From positions 553,501-617,500 of the forward strand of contig NZ_CP031941.1 of assembly GCF_003443655.1 (NCBI RefSeq): DNA of 64,000 bases, written 5' to 3'. The DNA comes from Nostoc sphaeroides. GTDB taxonomy: Bacteria; Cyanobacteriota; Cyanobacteriia; Cyanobacteriales; Nostocaceae. The notes under the pieces were generated by a model. It was given only the letters and a program-made list of their open reading frames with translations, did not search any database and had not been told where the DNA came from. This document shows positions 1 through 10,816 of this stretch, piece by piece; position 1 is the stretch's first letter; each line of letters begins with the position of its first letter. Both the position numbers and the translations under genes were made by a program.

Positions 1-420
1 CAGAATGGATAAACTAAACTCAACACTGACAATACCTAAACTAAGCAGAGCAATGTTGCCATTTAGGCAATATTTTCAGCTATTTTGGAATTATCTCCAA
101 AAAGCTGTATAAACTAAAGCACAGAAATTTGGAAAGCCCCTTGTATTAGTTTGGTTTTGCCAAATTGAATGGTTAATATATAATATATTTTGATTAATTA
201 TCTAATCTAAATAATTATTATTTATAATAATGCCCATTTAAAACCCTTGCAAAAGAAAACTATAACCGAGGAAGCGCGATATAACTTATATTAATTTTTT
301 ATAAGCTTGCATTAAATGATTATTTGTCCTTCCTTGGCGGTTCATTTTTTAAGATTACAGCTATTTACCTGAAAACTGCTGTAAGTGCATCTTCATGGAA
401 AAGATCGAAAATTTTAAGTA
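1..420. other. gene-free AT-rich stretch at window start
   Basis: About 420 bases with no open frame that looks like a gene on either strand and no recognisable RNA. The sequence is AT-rich. It lies beyond the hmp operon terminator and may be the upstream region of a gene outside the window. Confidence 0.5.
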
Positions 421-456
421 AAAAACCTTGGCAGTAAACCTGTCAAGGTTTTTTAA
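421..456 (-). terminator. intrinsic terminator of the hmp operon
   Basis: A 14-bp stem (AAAAACCTTGGCAG pairing with CTGTCAAGGTTTTT, one G-T wobble) around a short loop, flanked by A and T runs. It lies about 40 bases after the hmpE stop codon on the minus strand. The flanking runs would let it work in both directions. Confidence 0.7.
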
Positions 457-497
457 GTACTCAATTTAATTACGTCTCCCTATTTAGGGTTTGCTTA

Positions 498-3400
498 CTA
501 AACATTACTCGTACCGCTAACAAGTTTTTCCCCTTTCAACATCCGCGTCGCAGCTTCAAGTAGAGCTTCTTCGAGATAAGGCTTGGTAAAGTAGCCACTA
601 GCACCGAGTTGAGCTGCAATTTGTCTGTGCTTGTCTGCACCGCGAGAGGTGAGCATGGCGATCGGTAAGTGGTTGAGGTTGGAGTCTTTCTGAATGCGAG
701 AGAGTAACTCCAGACCATCGCAACGGGGCATTTCGATGTCGCAAAATACGATATCGCAAGGCAGACCAGAGCGGAGTTTATCCCAAGCTTCCTGCCCATC
801 ACGCGCTTGTTCTACACGATAACCTGCCTTATTAAAGGTTAGGGAGAGCAACTCTCGGACTGTAATCGAGTCATCGACAATTAGCACTGTCGGGTCAATC
901 TTCGCAGGAGAAGTGTCTACAGGAATTCCCTTCTGTTGCCAAGAATTGCCACCAATTTGTGTAGAAATCCGTCCTTGGAAGATGTCAATTATTTCTAGTA
1001 CGTCAGCAATGGGCATAATTCGACCATCACCCAGGACTGTAGCACCAGCTACACCAATGGGTTTAGGTGCTGGGCCTTCAAATTGCTTAATTACAATTTC
1101 TTGTTCGCTCAACACTAGGTCAATTTGCAGAGCAATTAAGGTATTTGCCGATCGCACCACGACCACAGAAACCATATCATCATCTCTAGTGCCGCCATAG
1201 ACATTACCGCGACTGATTTGGCGATTGAAGGTTAAAAGTTCCTTCAGGGGTCGGAATGGCAGCACCGTATCGCGCCAGGAAATAAATGATTCCCCATTGG
1301 CATCGTGCTGGATATTTTTGACTGGTATATCCAGGGTATCTTCTACACCGTCCATCGGGAAGGCGATTCTGGCTCGATCAGAGACGCAGCAGAGAGCTTT
1401 ACAAATACTCAGAGTTAGTGGCAGACGGATGGTGAAGGTGGTTCCCTTACCGATCGCAGAATCGGTGTTCACTGTCCCCCGAATTTCGCTAATTTCGGAG
1501 CGTACTACGTCCATACCCACACCACGACCAGAAATTTCATCTGCTTGGTCTTTGATTGTAAAACCAGACTGGAACAGCAGATCGTAGACTTCCAGGCGAG
1601 ACATGGCTAATGATTGCGCTTCTGTAATCATGCCAATCTTCACCGCCTTAGCTTTAACCCTTGCTGAATCGATACCTGCGCCATCATCTCCTACAGAAAT
1701 GATCGTTTGGTTGCCTTGGTGGAAGGCACGGATAGTAATGATTCCTACAGGTGGTTTTCCAGCAGCGTGCCTTTCTTCTGGGGTTTCAATACCGTGAGCG
1801 ATCGCATTATTCAGCATGTGAGTTAATGGATCGGTGAGATGATCCAAAATCATCTTGTCAATTAAGGTATCACCACCTTCAATTACCAATTCCACTTGTT
1901 TGCCACACTTGATAGCGTTGTCACGTACTCCTCGCCGCCAGCGATCAATAGTTTGGGCAAAAGGCACCATTCGCGCTCTTGTTAATCCCTCTTGTAGCTG
2001 GGTGGTTACTTGGCGGAACTGCCTTGCGACGCGCTCGGTTTCTTCGGTGACAAAATCAATGTCACTTGCCGACTCACGCACTCGCACAATGCGTTCAATC
2101 ATCTGCTGTGAGAGGGTATGGAAGGGAGTAAAACGATCCATTTCTAACTCGCTAAAACCCCTATCAGCATTGGAATCAGGCGCTTGGAAGCCGGAGTCTT
2201 TCTTTTTGCGTCCAGCTAATAGAGAAGCTTCCAGTAGCGATCGCTCATACAACTCCTGCATTCTTGCGCCCACATCCGAGAGTTGTTGTATCTGAATCAG
2301 CAAGTTATCTAATGACTGCCGCAACCGTTCATGATCCTGCTCTAAGGTATTGCGATTTACCACCAACTCCCCAACTAAATTACTCATATCGTCCAGTTGC
2401 TTAACTGGAACCTTCATCGTTTCTTCAAATCTCGCAGCCCTACGAGTAGAGGGACGGGTAGGTTTGTTGGTGTTAGATTTTACTGATGGTGAATGGGATA
2501 TTGTTTGATCCGCTTCTGCCAGCAACTTCTCCAAGTCACCAAATTCATCTATAGCTGGTGATGGAATGGCATTTTTCGCTAAGACTGGTTGAGTGTTGAA
2601 GGGCTGGTGTTGGCGTAGCCCGTCGTTGGCATCGCTGGCGTTATCTGTACCTAGCAATTCTTCCAGCGCTGCAAAATCTACTTCTGGTATCTCCCTAGCT
2701 TTGGGGTTAAGTGGTACTTCCTCTCCTAGCAATGCTTCCAAGTCTGCAAAATCATCTTCTGGAGCAACTACTTCAACGTTTTCTGTTGTTACCAATTCTT
2801 CAATTGAGGTAACAATAGCGTTTTCGCCCTCTGACACTGGTACAGGTTCAGATGTCTCTGCTAGATCCCACAAATCGGTTTCTACACCTTCTTGAATAAC
2901 AGTTTGTGTGAAGTCATTGACATCTTGCAAATCAATTCTTATCGCACTTTCTCTTAATTCTTTCTGGTTTTCTACTTCTGATAGAGCAGTTTCTGTAAAC
3001 AATAAATCATTTGCAAAACCAAGCTCTGTATCTTCAAAATCTGTGTTTTCTGGGAACTCAAAGGCAGCTTCTAAGTTATTTTGAGGCTCAGTATCTAAAA
3101 CTTCTGGGCAAGTCTTGGCTAAATCTGAAGTTTCCCCAAAACTGATGTTTTCTATAGCCGATATATCCACAGTATTATCTGTGGTTTCCATCTGAATATA
3201 GGTGGATGTCTCTACATCCTCAAACAACAGTTGCGGATTTTCATCTAAACCGAACAAATCATCTGGTTCTGTTTGAACTGATTCTAAATCTGAAGTTTCT
3301 CCAAAACTGTGATCTAGAGAATTTTCTATAGTCGATATATCCAGATTATCTGTGGTTTTCATCTGAATATAGGTGGATGTCTCCACATCCTCAAACAGCA

Positions 3401-6400
3401 GTTGCGGATTTTCATCGAAACCAAGCAAATCATCTGGCTGTGCTTGAAGTGAAACTAAATCTGAAGTTTCCCCAAAACTGTGATCTAGAGAATTTTCTAT
3501 AGTCGATATATCCAGATTATCTGTGGTTTCCATCTGAATATAAGTAGAATCTGTAGCGACATCCTCAAACAGCAGTTGCGGATTTTCATTGGAACCGAAT
3601 AAATCATCTGGCTGTGCTTGAAGTGAAACTAAATCTGAAGTTTCCCCAAAATTGATATTTTCAATGTCGATTTGTTCATCCACAGTATTATCTGTGGTTT
3701 CCATCTGAATATAAGTGGAATCTATAGCGACATCCTCAAACAGAAGTTGCGGATTTTCATCGAAACCGAACAAATTATCTGGTTCTGCTGGAAGTGATTC
3801 TAAATCTGAACTTTCTTCAAAATTGATATTTTCTATAGCCGAGAGTTCATCCACAGTATTATCTGTGGTTTCCATCTGAATATAGGTGGATGTAGCGACA
3901 TCCTCAAACAACAGCTGCGGATTTTCATCGAAAGGGTTGAATGAATTAAGTTCCAGATCAACAGCAGATATCTCTGGGGGCTGATTAGTAAATTCTGGAA
4001 CAAAATCTAAAGCTTCTGGTTGTTGCGATCGCTTGATAATTTCTTCCCCTAGATGCTGCGTTTCAAGCGCAAAGGGCTGTATGCGATCGCTGATTGCAGG
4101 CGAAATAGTTGAGTTACTCGGTACTAACTCATCAAAGAAATCATCTCCAGAATCTGATGATAATATCAAATCTAGCTGCTCTTGCTGATCGAAATTGATA
4201 TCAAAATCTTCTTCTATGTCAAAACTGGCTATAGGAGAAGGTATTGGCTGCTGACTGTCGGCAAAAATGTCATTAGTTGCAGCAAACAAACTCTCCTCTA
4301 ACGCCCTTTCCACATTTTGCTCAATTAAGGAATCGAATTCGTCCTGTTCCTCTGTGGTTTCCTGGTTCCAGAAGTTGCTCAGATCATTTTCTGATTGAGA
4401 AAACTCAGGTGCTGTTACTGGAGATGTATCAAATAAATCACCGAGTTCTGGTTCACTTGTAGGCAGTAGTGATTGTTCTTCCATTTCCGCAAATAGGCTG
4501 TCTAGAGACAAGCCTGTTTCTTGGGGTAATTCTATGTAGTCACTAGGGGTAATTTCTTCTACCCAATTTGCATTTCTAGTTTCTAAGAATAAGTTATCAA
4601 AACTGTTTTGTTGCTTGGTAGATAGTTCCACAGAGGCGTTCGCCTCTGTTTCTGGTTGAGTTACTTCGCCTGTAAGTAATAGTTCGTTATCATCATTTTG
4701 CGCCAGTGTCAATAAATCTTCGTCCACATCGTTTTTGTTGACATCAGGAGACAGGTTTGTATCACTAGAAATATCAATAAATTCTTGTAAATACTGGGGA
4801 GAAGAGTCTAAATTTATATCGAGTCCGTCAATATTGTTTAACTCTAAAGTCGTAGCAGATGTTTGTTGATTTTGGGGTTCTGAATTATCTTTTTCTAAGA
4901 AATTTTCGCCAAATAACAGAGATAAATCTTCTGTCGTGGCTGTGGTTGTTGGGTGCTGTTCGTTATTAGTGTCTTGATCAAAGGAGAGGAAATCGGATAA
5001 ATCGCTATGAGCATCCTCAGCGTCAGTGCTGCTGAAATCAATCCCAAAATCATCGGTAGCAACAATATCTAAGGTTTCTTCTTGATGCCAGTTTTCATCT
5101 AGTTCGGGAGTATCACCGTCAAATAAATCGGCAAGGGTATTTAACTCAGCTACTCCTACCTCTGGCCCATTGGGGTCAATATTGCTACTGATTGGATGTA
5201 CTTCGTCATGTGTGGTGAAACTAAGACTAGTGTGAGTAGCAGCGTTTAGTGGTGTCCCTTGTTGAACAGATGGGCGATCGCCCTTGACGTTAGCGTAGCT
5301 AGACGCTCCAGGACTCGCTCTAAGCGAAGCATCCCGAAGGGTATACGCTGCGCGATCGCTATTATCCTCATTTAGATTAAGTTCTTCAGTTGTCTCGATT
5401 AGGTTAGTTATAGCTAACGGCTCAGTATTACCCGAAAGAATTGGCTCTGACACAGTTGATAATTCTGTCAAAGCCGCAGACTGTTCGTCAAACAAATTAG
5501 TAGTAACTTGCAATAACTCAATTTCTGCAAAGTTCAAAAGCGCTTCTAGTTGCTGACTAATTGCAATTTCGGCTTCCCTACCTTGCAGGACTAATTCTTG
5601 AGCTTGCTTGATTTCGGTAATGACAATTTTAGCTAACGTCAGATAACTATTTTCAGGATTACCGATCGCACTGGCTGCTGCTTGACACAAACCACACCAC
5701 TTGGACAAGTTCCAAGTCTCGCCAAGTCTGACTAACTCGTAACAGCATTCCTGAAGGTTTTGTCGAGTTGAGGGTGTTGTCGTTTGCTTAAACAGTTGCA
5801 ACATTTCCCGCAGTCTTTGCAGTACTTGGGCTTGAAATTCGCCCCAATTATTATTTTCTTTAGCGGTGAGAGGCGATAGCGCAGCGTATACCCTTCGGGA
5901 TGCTTCGCTTAGAGCGAGTCCGCGAGCGTCTCGCACCTCTTGGGGTGCTACTGAGAAGGATATTTCTGGAGATTCCTGATGGGTGTCTTCTGCCAAACTG
6001 GGAATATCTGGCCGCAGGAAAATTTCTGTAAGTGTGGAGACATTCTCTACAGAGGTTGTTTGTAGTTCTGTTGTGCTATCTACTCCATTTTTTGCTTGTT
6101 CTACAAGTAGTTCTAGATGCTGATACAGCCATTGAAAGACTGGCTCAGTTTCTGACATCAAAGTATTAGCTGCATCTTCAGAAAGACCATAAGGCCCGCT
6201 CAAATGCTCTAACAGCGCTTTTAAGGTATCAGATACACCGAGAAATAGAGACTCTAGCTTTTGGTCAATCTGAACTGGATTATCTTTGAGAATTTTAAAA
6301 CAATCTTCTAAACGGTGAGAGGTATGCTGGATGCTAGTCAATCCAAGCATCGCCGCTCCTCCTTTGATGGAGTGAGCCGCCCGGAAGACTTCACTGATCA

Positions 6401-6518
6401 TTTCCGGGTCGTTCAGAGTACCCTCTAAATTCAGCAAGCCCTGCTCAATGGTATTCAGGTGATCCCTGGCTTCTTCGATAAAGTAACCCAAAATCCGCTG
6501 TTGTTGTTCCGGCAGCAT
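498..6518 (-). CDS. hmpE: CheA-type hybrid histidine kinase HmpE
   Basis: Chemotaxis kinase of 2006 residues, the output kinase of the hmp system for hormogonium gliding. An N-terminal Hpt domain carries the phospho-acceptor His49 in FRAAHSIKGG. A very long acidic linker covers about residues 200-1340. The CheA core follows: dimerisation helix from about 1368 (KQLDDMSNLVGELVVNRN), the N box HMLNNAIAHGIE, the G boxes GDDGAGID and GRGVGMDVV, and a CheW-like domain. A C-terminal REC domain starts near 1876 (LIVDDS, phospho-Asp in FCDIEMPR). It is last in the minus-strand order hmpA-B-C-D-E, which matches the Nostoc punctiforme hmp locus as I recall it. The linker holds five tandem repeats and two in-frame dispersed repeats, which explain much of the length. 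Family assignment is certain; the symbol rests on gene order. Confidence 0.93.
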   Translation of the reverse strand: MLPEQQQRILGYFIEEARDHLNTIEQGLLNLEGTLNDPEMISEVFRAAHSIKGGAAMLGLTSIQHTSHRLEDCFKILKDNPVQIDQKLESLFLGVSDTLKALLEHLSGPYGLSEDAANTLMSETEPVFQWLYQHLELLVEQAKNGVDSTTELQTTSVENVSTLTEIFLRPDIPSLAEDTHQESPEISFSVAPQEVRDARGLALSEASRRVYAALSPLTAKENNNWGEFQAQVLQRLREMLQLFKQTTTPSTRQNLQECCYELVRLGETWNLSKWCGLCQAAASAIGNPENSYLTLAKIVITEIKQAQELVLQGREAEIAISQQLEALLNFAEIELLQVTTNLFDEQSAALTELSTVSEPILSGNTEPLAITNLIETTEELNLNEDNSDRAAYTLRDASLRASPGASSYANVKGDRPSVQQGTPLNAATHTSLSFTTHDEVHPISSNIDPNGPEVGVAELNTLADLFDGDTPELDENWHQEETLDIVATDDFGIDFSSTDAEDAHSDLSDFLSFDQDTNNEQHPTTTATTEDLSLLFGENFLEKDNSEPQNQQTSATTLELNNIDGLDINLDSSPQYLQEFIDISSDTNLSPDVNKNDVDEDLLTLAQNDDNELLLTGEVTQPETEANASVELSTKQQNSFDNLFLETRNANWVEEITPSDYIELPQETGLSLDSLFAEMEEQSLLPTSEPELGDLFDTSPVTAPEFSQSENDLSNFWNQETTEEQDEFDSLIEQNVERALEESLFAATNDIFADSQQPIPSPIASFDIEEDFDINFDQQEQLDLILSSDSGDDFFDELVPSNSTISPAISDRIQPFALETQHLGEEIIKRSQQPEALDFVPEFTNQPPEISAVDLELNSFNPFDENPQLLFEDVATSTYIQMETTDNTVDELSAIENINFEESSDLESLPAEPDNLFGFDENPQLLFEDVAIDSTYIQMETTDNTVDEQIDIENINFGETSDLVSLQAQPDDLFGSNENPQLLFEDVATDSTYIQMETTDNLDISTIENSLDHSFGETSDLVSLQAQPDDLLGFDENPQLLFEDVETSTYIQMKTTDNLDISTIENSLDHSFGETSDLESVQTEPDDLFGLDENPQLLFEDVETSTYIQMETTDNTVDISAIENISFGETSDLAKTCPEVLDTEPQNNLEAAFEFPENTDFEDTELGFANDLLFTETALSEVENQKELRESAIRIDLQDVNDFTQTVIQEGVETDLWDLAETSEPVPVSEGENAIVTSIEELVTTENVEVVAPEDDFADLEALLGEEVPLNPKAREIPEVDFAALEELLGTDNASDANDGLRQHQPFNTQPVLAKNAIPSPAIDEFGDLEKLLAEADQTISHSPSVKSNTNKPTRPSTRRAARFEETMKVPVKQLDDMSNLVGELVVNRNTLEQDHERLRQSLDNLLIQIQQLSDVGARMQELYERSLLEASLLAGRKKKDSGFQAPDSNADRGFSELEMDRFTPFHTLSQQMIERIVRVRESASDIDFVTEETERVARQFRQVTTQLQEGLTRARMVPFAQTIDRWRRGVRDNAIKCGKQVELVIEGGDTLIDKMILDHLTDPLTHMLNNAIAHGIETPEERHAAGKPPVGIITIRAFHQGNQTIISVGDDGAGIDSARVKAKAVKIGMITEAQSLAMSRLEVYDLLFQSGFTIKDQADEISGRGVGMDVVRSEISEIRGTVNTDSAIGKGTTFTIRLPLTLSICKALCCVSDRARIAFPMDGVEDTLDIPVKNIQHDANGESFISWRDTVLPFRPLKELLTFNRQISRGNVYGGTRDDDMVSVVVVRSANTLIALQIDLVLSEQEIVIKQFEGPAPKPIGVAGATVLGDGRIMPIADVLEIIDIFQGRISTQIGGNSWQQKGIPVDTSPAKIDPTVLIVDDSITVRELLSLTFNKAGYRVEQARDGQEAWDKLRSGLPCDIVFCDIEMPRCDGLELLSRIQKDSNLNHLPIAMLTSRGADKHRQIAAQLGASGYFTKPYLEEALLEAATRMLKGEKLVSGTSNV
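3130..3965 (-). repeat. five tandem ~170-bp coding repeats in the hmpE linker
   Basis: Roughly residues 851-1129 of HmpE repeat a 56-58 residue unit five times. Each unit starts with ENPQLLFEDV, continues with STYIQM(E/K)TTDN and ends near SDL..(Q/E)P(D/N)(D/N)L(F/L)G. The DNA copies are also close, so the expansion is recent. Copies differ by small in-frame gains and losses, such as STYIQ against DSTYIQ. Confidence 0.9.
5311..5353. repeat. in-frame dispersed repeat in hmpE, copy 1
   Basis: A 43-bp segment that is the exact reverse complement of 5879-5921. It is translated in the hmpE frame at about residues 389-403 (LRDASLRASPG region). It resembles the CGAAGC/GCTTCG-rich dispersed repeats seen between genes here, for example 55183-55286. 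Confidence 0.85.
5879..5921. repeat. in-frame dispersed repeat in hmpE, copy 2 (inverted)
   Basis: Exact reverse complement of 5311-5353, read in the same hmpE frame at about residues 200-214 (RDARGLALSEASRRVYAAL region). The same DNA is therefore translated in both orientations within one protein. Confidence 0.85.
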
Positions 6519-6521
6519 AGC

Positions 6522-6700
6522 AAAAGTTATGAGTTATGAGTTATGAGTTATGAATTATGAGTTATGAGTTATGAGATGTGAGTTGTGATTTTTATTTCTA
6601 ACTTCTCACTCCTAACTCCTAACTTTTTTCCGAGTTATGAGTTATGAGATGTGAGTTGTGATTTTTATTTCTAACTTCTCACTCTTAACTCCTAACTTTG
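6522..6700. repeat. heptamer repeats and 73-bp duplication between hmpD and hmpE
   Basis: Tandem heptamers of GTTATGA type occupy about 6528-6574. After them a unit containing GATGTGAGTTGTGATTTTTA occurs twice with a 73-bp period (about 6567-6639 and 6640-6700). Short tandem heptamers of this kind are typical of Nostoc intergenic DNA. Confidence 0.8.
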
Positions 6701-9631
6701 TTACCTGGTTTCTGTAGTTTCCACTCGGAAACGTTCAACGGAGGCGATCAAGTCACGGGATACACCTACTAAGTGTTGTAGGGCACCTGAAACTCGCTGT
6801 GCTTCCTGGGAAGTTTCTTGAGCGGTGAGTTCTACTGATTGCATTACATGAGCGACGGCGCGGGAAGTTTCAGTTTGTTCCACTGTGTCGCTGGTAATCG
6901 AACGTACAAGAATATCGATGCGATTCGCTACTTGAATAATGTTTTCGAGCGATCGCTTGGCTTCTTCTGCCAATTTTGTTCCTTTAATTACTTGTTGTGT
7001 GCCTTCTTCCATTGCGGTCATTACAGAGCCTGTTTCGCTTTGGATTTGCATCACAATTTGTTCAATTTCCTTCAAGGATTTAGCAGATTTATCTGCTAAC
7101 TGGCGCACTTCGTCTGCTACGATCGCAAACCCACGTCCAGCTTCTCCTGCTCTTGCCGCCTCAATACTAGCATTGAGTGCCAGTAAGTTTGTTCTGGAAG
7201 CAATTTGGGAAATCAACGCCACAATTTTAGAAATTTCTTGAGAAGATTCCGCTAACCGTTTCACTTTGCGAGTGGTTTCGGCAACGGTTTCTCGAATTTC
7301 CAAAATCCCTGCTACGGTATTTTCTACTGCTTCGCCACCTTTGAGAGCGATCGTACTAGCATCACGAGCGACGGTTTCGGCTTCCCGCGCCGCCTCTGCT
7401 ACCCGTTGAATCGAGTCAGTCATTACCTGTACAGAATTTAGCGTCACCGCTAACTCTTCTGCTTGGCGCAAAGCATCACTAGATAAGGCTCTTGCAAAGG
7501 TTTCGGAGTTGGTTGCACCTTTTGTTACATCCTTCGCCGCCACTTTTACCTGTTGCACAATATCCCGCAGGTTTTGAATTGTTAGGTTAAAGGCGTCAGC
7601 TACCGCTCCCAATACGTCGGCTGTAACTTCAGCTTGGACTGTTAAATCACCTCTAGCAGCACCTTCCACATCATCCAAGAGGCGAATCACCTGGCGTTGC
7701 AGGTTTTCTTTGGCTTCCTCTTGTTCATCGGCTTTCCGTTGGGCTTCACTTGTGGTTGTGAAAATTACCCGCGCCATTTCATTAAAGCCAGTGGACAAAT
7801 GGCCCAATTCATCTTCGGAAAACACTGTGGCTTGAGCATTCAAATTTCCTTGACGTACAGCCTCAAACTGAGCTTGGAGATCATCAGTTGTGCGCCGAAT
7901 TTGTTTGAGTGCAAGATTTCCCATGACACCTGCGGTAGCAAAACCTGCAATCCCAGCTGCAAGTGACATTGCCCAACCTGTGTTCCGCACTGATTCTCGT
8001 TGTTGGGCTGGCGAGAATGTGGTAGCGACAAAGCTAACTGTGGCTACAACCAGCGCCGAGACAATGCCCACACTTCCAGCAATTAACCATTGTTTCCTTT
8101 CTATAGAGGCATTTTCTAATGGTGCTAACCATCCTTGTTCGACGCTGACGTTGGGTTCTAGTTTCGAGACATCTGTTTGGCTAAAGACTGGAACTCCTTC
8201 ATGGGAACCAGTCATTGTGAATAGTTCCTCTTCGCGATCGCTCGCTGCACTACTTGCAGAAGCCTCCACGACTTGAGAACGTCCACTGCCACTGGTTTGT
8301 GATCCAGCAGAATGCATTGCGAGATCGCCGAAGTCAGAATCTCCTTCAAGCAGGTCAAACCCTGGAATGTTACCTAAATCATCAAATTCCTCAAAGTCAT
8401 CTAAAAATTCTATATTGCTCTTAGAATTTTCTCCATTCAGTATATTGTTTGAGTCTTCATAAGAGCTTATTCCCTCTGAGCCAAAGGCAGACTCAAATGC
8501 TTCCATATCAAAATTATCATCGTCATCAAAGCTATTTTTTCCGATACTTTCACTTGATTTAAACTGCTTTTCCTTTACAGGAAGATTGCTGCTAAAAGAT
8601 GAAGCATCATCAGATAAATCTGGAGCAAAAGCTTCTTCGGCTGCAAAATTTTTTGACTTCAACCAATTGGGTGCTTCGGTTTCAGGCAAATCATATTGAC
8701 TATTGTTATTTTTTGACGAACTATTTTTAAGTTCTTCAACAATAAGTAAAGTTTCATCTCCTAAACTAGAGTCTGTATATTCTAAGTTCCCAAAATTAGG
8801 CTCTGGATAATTTGGCTCACTCAACAAATCAGGGAAATTATTCTCGTTATTCCCAGTTTTTGAATTAGAATATGAAGAGTTATTATTGTCAATAGCTGAA
8901 TTTCCGTAATCAGAATTTATCCCATTATCTGAAAACTGACTATTTACTAATGATTCTTCGTGGCTCTCTTCTGTTAAATCTTCCTGCCAGAAAGCAGGCA
9001 ACTCTAATTCTGTTTTCTCCTCCCACTTGCTGCTATTAGACTCTTGTTCTTGTAGTTCTTCATTGAAGGCAAAAGGATCGTCACCAAAAGTTATAGAAGA
9101 ATCTGATATTTTTTCCGTTTCAATAGTATCTTCTGTTGGGATATCAAATGGACTTTTTGAAGATAGTTCTTCAACACCATTCACAGTTTCTGGATGCTCT
9201 CCAAAAAAGTTCAAATCAAGGTTATTGCTGTCAAACTCCTCAGTAGCCCCCAAATATTCTAATTCTTGTTCGTTATATGCCAGTGCATCAGACATCTCTG
9301 GGGAATTGATTTGCTCATGACTATCTGATGTATCAATCTCCCCACCGAATGACTGTAAATATTGATTGATATTCTCAATTCCATTATTGGCAAAACCAAT
9401 AATTTCTTGATCGTCAGTCAAGTGTAATACCTGTTGATATTCTTCTTTTGCTACATCGTACTGCTGTAAAACATAGTAGATGTGACCCCGTAATAAATGG
9501 GAGTTGGGGTCATTTGGTAAATTTTGCACCACTTGGTCAACTAAAGTGGCGGCAACCTCATAATTCCTTTGAACATAGGCGGTCATCGCCTGTTGATATG
9601 TTGGCTCGTAATTATCAATACTTGCTGCCAT
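6701..9631 (-). CDS. hmpD: methyl-accepting chemotaxis protein HmpD
   Basis: Chemoreceptor of the hmp system, 976 residues from the chosen start. Residues about 10-90 form a TPR-like helical region ([17 protein letters not shown]), followed by a Ser/Asn/Glu-rich acidic linker to about 490. Two hydrophobic segments lie near 512-535 and 550-572. HAMP segments follow, then the signalling domain with hairpin tip [20 protein letters not shown] near 805. It has no classical periplasmic sensor domain between the membrane helices, as in other cyanobacterial PilJ-like receptors. The ATG at 9631 is preceded by GGAGGAGGAA; an upstream ATG at 9658 overlaps hmpC and would add nine residues. Confidence 0.9.
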   Translation of the reverse strand: MAASIDNYEPTYQQAMTAYVQRNYEVAATLVDQVVQNLPNDPNSHLLRGHIYYVLQQYDVAKEEYQQVLHLTDDQEIIGFANNGIENINQYLQSFGGEIDTSDSHEQINSPEMSDALAYNEQELEYLGATEEFDSNNLDLNFFGEHPETVNGVEELSSKSPFDIPTEDTIETEKISDSSITFGDDPFAFNEELQEQESNSSKWEEKTELELPAFWQEDLTEESHEESLVNSQFSDNGINSDYGNSAIDNNNSSYSNSKTGNNENNFPDLLSEPNYPEPNFGNLEYTDSSLGDETLLIVEELKNSSSKNNNSQYDLPETEAPNWLKSKNFAAEEAFAPDLSDDASSFSSNLPVKEKQFKSSESIGKNSFDDDDNFDMEAFESAFGSEGISSYEDSNNILNGENSKSNIEFLDDFEEFDDLGNIPGFDLLEGDSDFGDLAMHSAGSQTSGSGRSQVVEASASSAASDREEELFTMTGSHEGVPVFSQTDVSKLEPNVSVEQGWLAPLENASIERKQWLIAGSVGIVSALVVATVSFVATTFSPAQQRESVRNTGWAMSLAAGIAGFATAGVMGNLALKQIRRTTDDLQAQFEAVRQGNLNAQATVFSEDELGHLSTGFNEMARVIFTTTSEAQRKADEQEEAKENLQRQVIRLLDDVEGAARGDLTVQAEVTADVLGAVADAFNLTIQNLRDIVQQVKVAAKDVTKGATNSETFARALSSDALRQAEELAVTLNSVQVMTDSIQRVAEAAREAETVARDASTIALKGGEAVENTVAGILEIRETVAETTRKVKRLAESSQEISKIVALISQIASRTNLLALNASIEAARAGEAGRGFAIVADEVRQLADKSAKSLKEIEQIVMQIQSETGSVMTAMEEGTQQVIKGTKLAEEAKRSLENIIQVANRIDILVRSITSDTVEQTETSRAVAHVMQSVELTAQETSQEAQRVSGALQHLVGVSRDLIASVERFRVETTETR

Positions 9632-9645
9632 TTCCTCCTCCAATT

Positions 9646-10176
9646 TCATCCTGCCCACCTAGCACTCCGTAAAATTGCCATTTGATCGAGCAGTCGCAGA
9701 CACTGATTGTTTTTAGCACCTAATAACCACTCTCCACGTAAAAAGGGAGCCATAGTATCTGTAACATTAGTTGTTGGCATGAGATTCTGGACATCCAACC
9801 AATGCATACCACCAATTTCCTCTACAGCTAAACCCACTATTGTGTCTTGCTCTTCAATGGCAATCACCGGAATTTCAGCTCTATCCGTGTTTAATGCACT
9901 TGCTTCCCCAAGAAATTGACCCAAATCAGCTACCCAAATAACTCGACCTCGTAAATTTAGAGTACCCAAAAGTAAAGGAGAAGCATTAGGAATCGGGGTG
10001 ATTCTATCAGGACTTAGTTCAATTACCTCCCGAATGCCAGTTGCTTGTAGTGCAAACTCCTGATGCGAGGGAATGTAAAATCTCAAATGTAACTCACCTT
10101 CAGGACTTTCTACTTGTAATTCTGGTCGGAAATGGTCTTGACCACTGCCACTTAAAAAGTCCGGTTTGCTGACCAT
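9646..10176 (-). CDS. hmpC: CheW-like adaptor HmpC
   Basis: Chemotaxis coupling protein of 176 residues, expected to link receptor HmpD to kinase HmpE in the cytoplasm. The CheW fold is recognisable from [14 protein letters not shown], then [32 protein letters not shown] and a C-terminal helix. The first ~28 residues are polar and outside the domain. It lies 13 bases after hmpB and its end is about 15 bases from the preferred hmpD start, so it is surely co-transcribed. Confidence 0.9.
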   Translation of the reverse strand: MVSKPDFLSGSGQDHFRPELQVESPEGELHLRFYIPSHQEFALQATGIREVIELSPDRITPIPNASPLLLGTLNLRGRVIWVADLGQFLGEASALNTDRAEIPVIAIEEQDTIVGLAVEEIGGMHWLDVQNLMPTTNVTDTMAPFLRGEWLLGAKNNQCLRLLDQMAILRSARWAG

Positions 10177-10189
10177 ATTGCTTTTGTCC

Positions 10190-10555
10190 TTATCCTCGCA
10201 GCAGTTGTTTGACTGTTCCCACCAACTCGGTTGGTTGAAACGGTTTGGCTATGTAAGCGTCTGCACCCTGCTTCATGCCCCAATAACGATCAAATTCTTC
10301 GCCTTTGGAAGAACACATCACCACAGGGACATTTTGGGTTTTTGGATCGGATTTTAAGCGCCGACAAACTTCGTAGCCGTTCATTCGGGGCATGACAATA
10401 TCCAATACCACTAAATCGGGAGGTGCTATTTGAATTGCCTCCAATGCTTCTAATCCGTCACTGGCATGGGTTACTGTTAGTCCAGTTGCTTTCAGGAGGT
10501 CTGTAATCATCTCCCGTTGCGCGATACTGTCTTCCACTATCAGAACTGTACTCAT
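10190..10555 (-). CDS. hmpB: CheY-like response regulator HmpB
   Basis: Single REC domain of 121 residues. The acidic pocket is VLIVEDS, the phospho-acceptor Asp lies in LVVLDIVMPRMNGYEVC, the conserved Ser in VVMCSSKG (the usual Thr/Ser position) and the Lys in AYIAKPFQP. It has no output domain, so it should act by protein contact, as PilG/PilH-type CheY proteins do in twitching systems. Second gene of the hmp order, 261 bases after hmpA. Confidence 0.9.
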   Translation of the reverse strand: MSTVLIVEDSIAQREMITDLLKATGLTVTHASDGLEALEAIQIAPPDLVVLDIVMPRMNGYEVCRRLKSDPKTQNVPVVMCSSKGEEFDRYWGMKQGADAYIAKPFQPTELVGTVKQLLRG

Positions 10556-10816
10556 AAATGTCTATTTACCTCCTGATGTAAACGTTCCTATTTGGAACAT
10601 TCTTTGATTCCCCCGCAAATATTAACTGTATAAATTAATTGTATGTTCTCACTATTTTCCTGGATATCGACGTTTCACTAAGTTAGCTGACTCTGTGATA
10701 ACATCTTTTAACTCATCTTTTAGTAGATCAACAAATCTTTGATCTCTTTATATACTCCATAGATGAGGGAGATGGGGGAGATGAGGGAGAAATGATCAAT
10801 GCCCAATGCCCTATTT

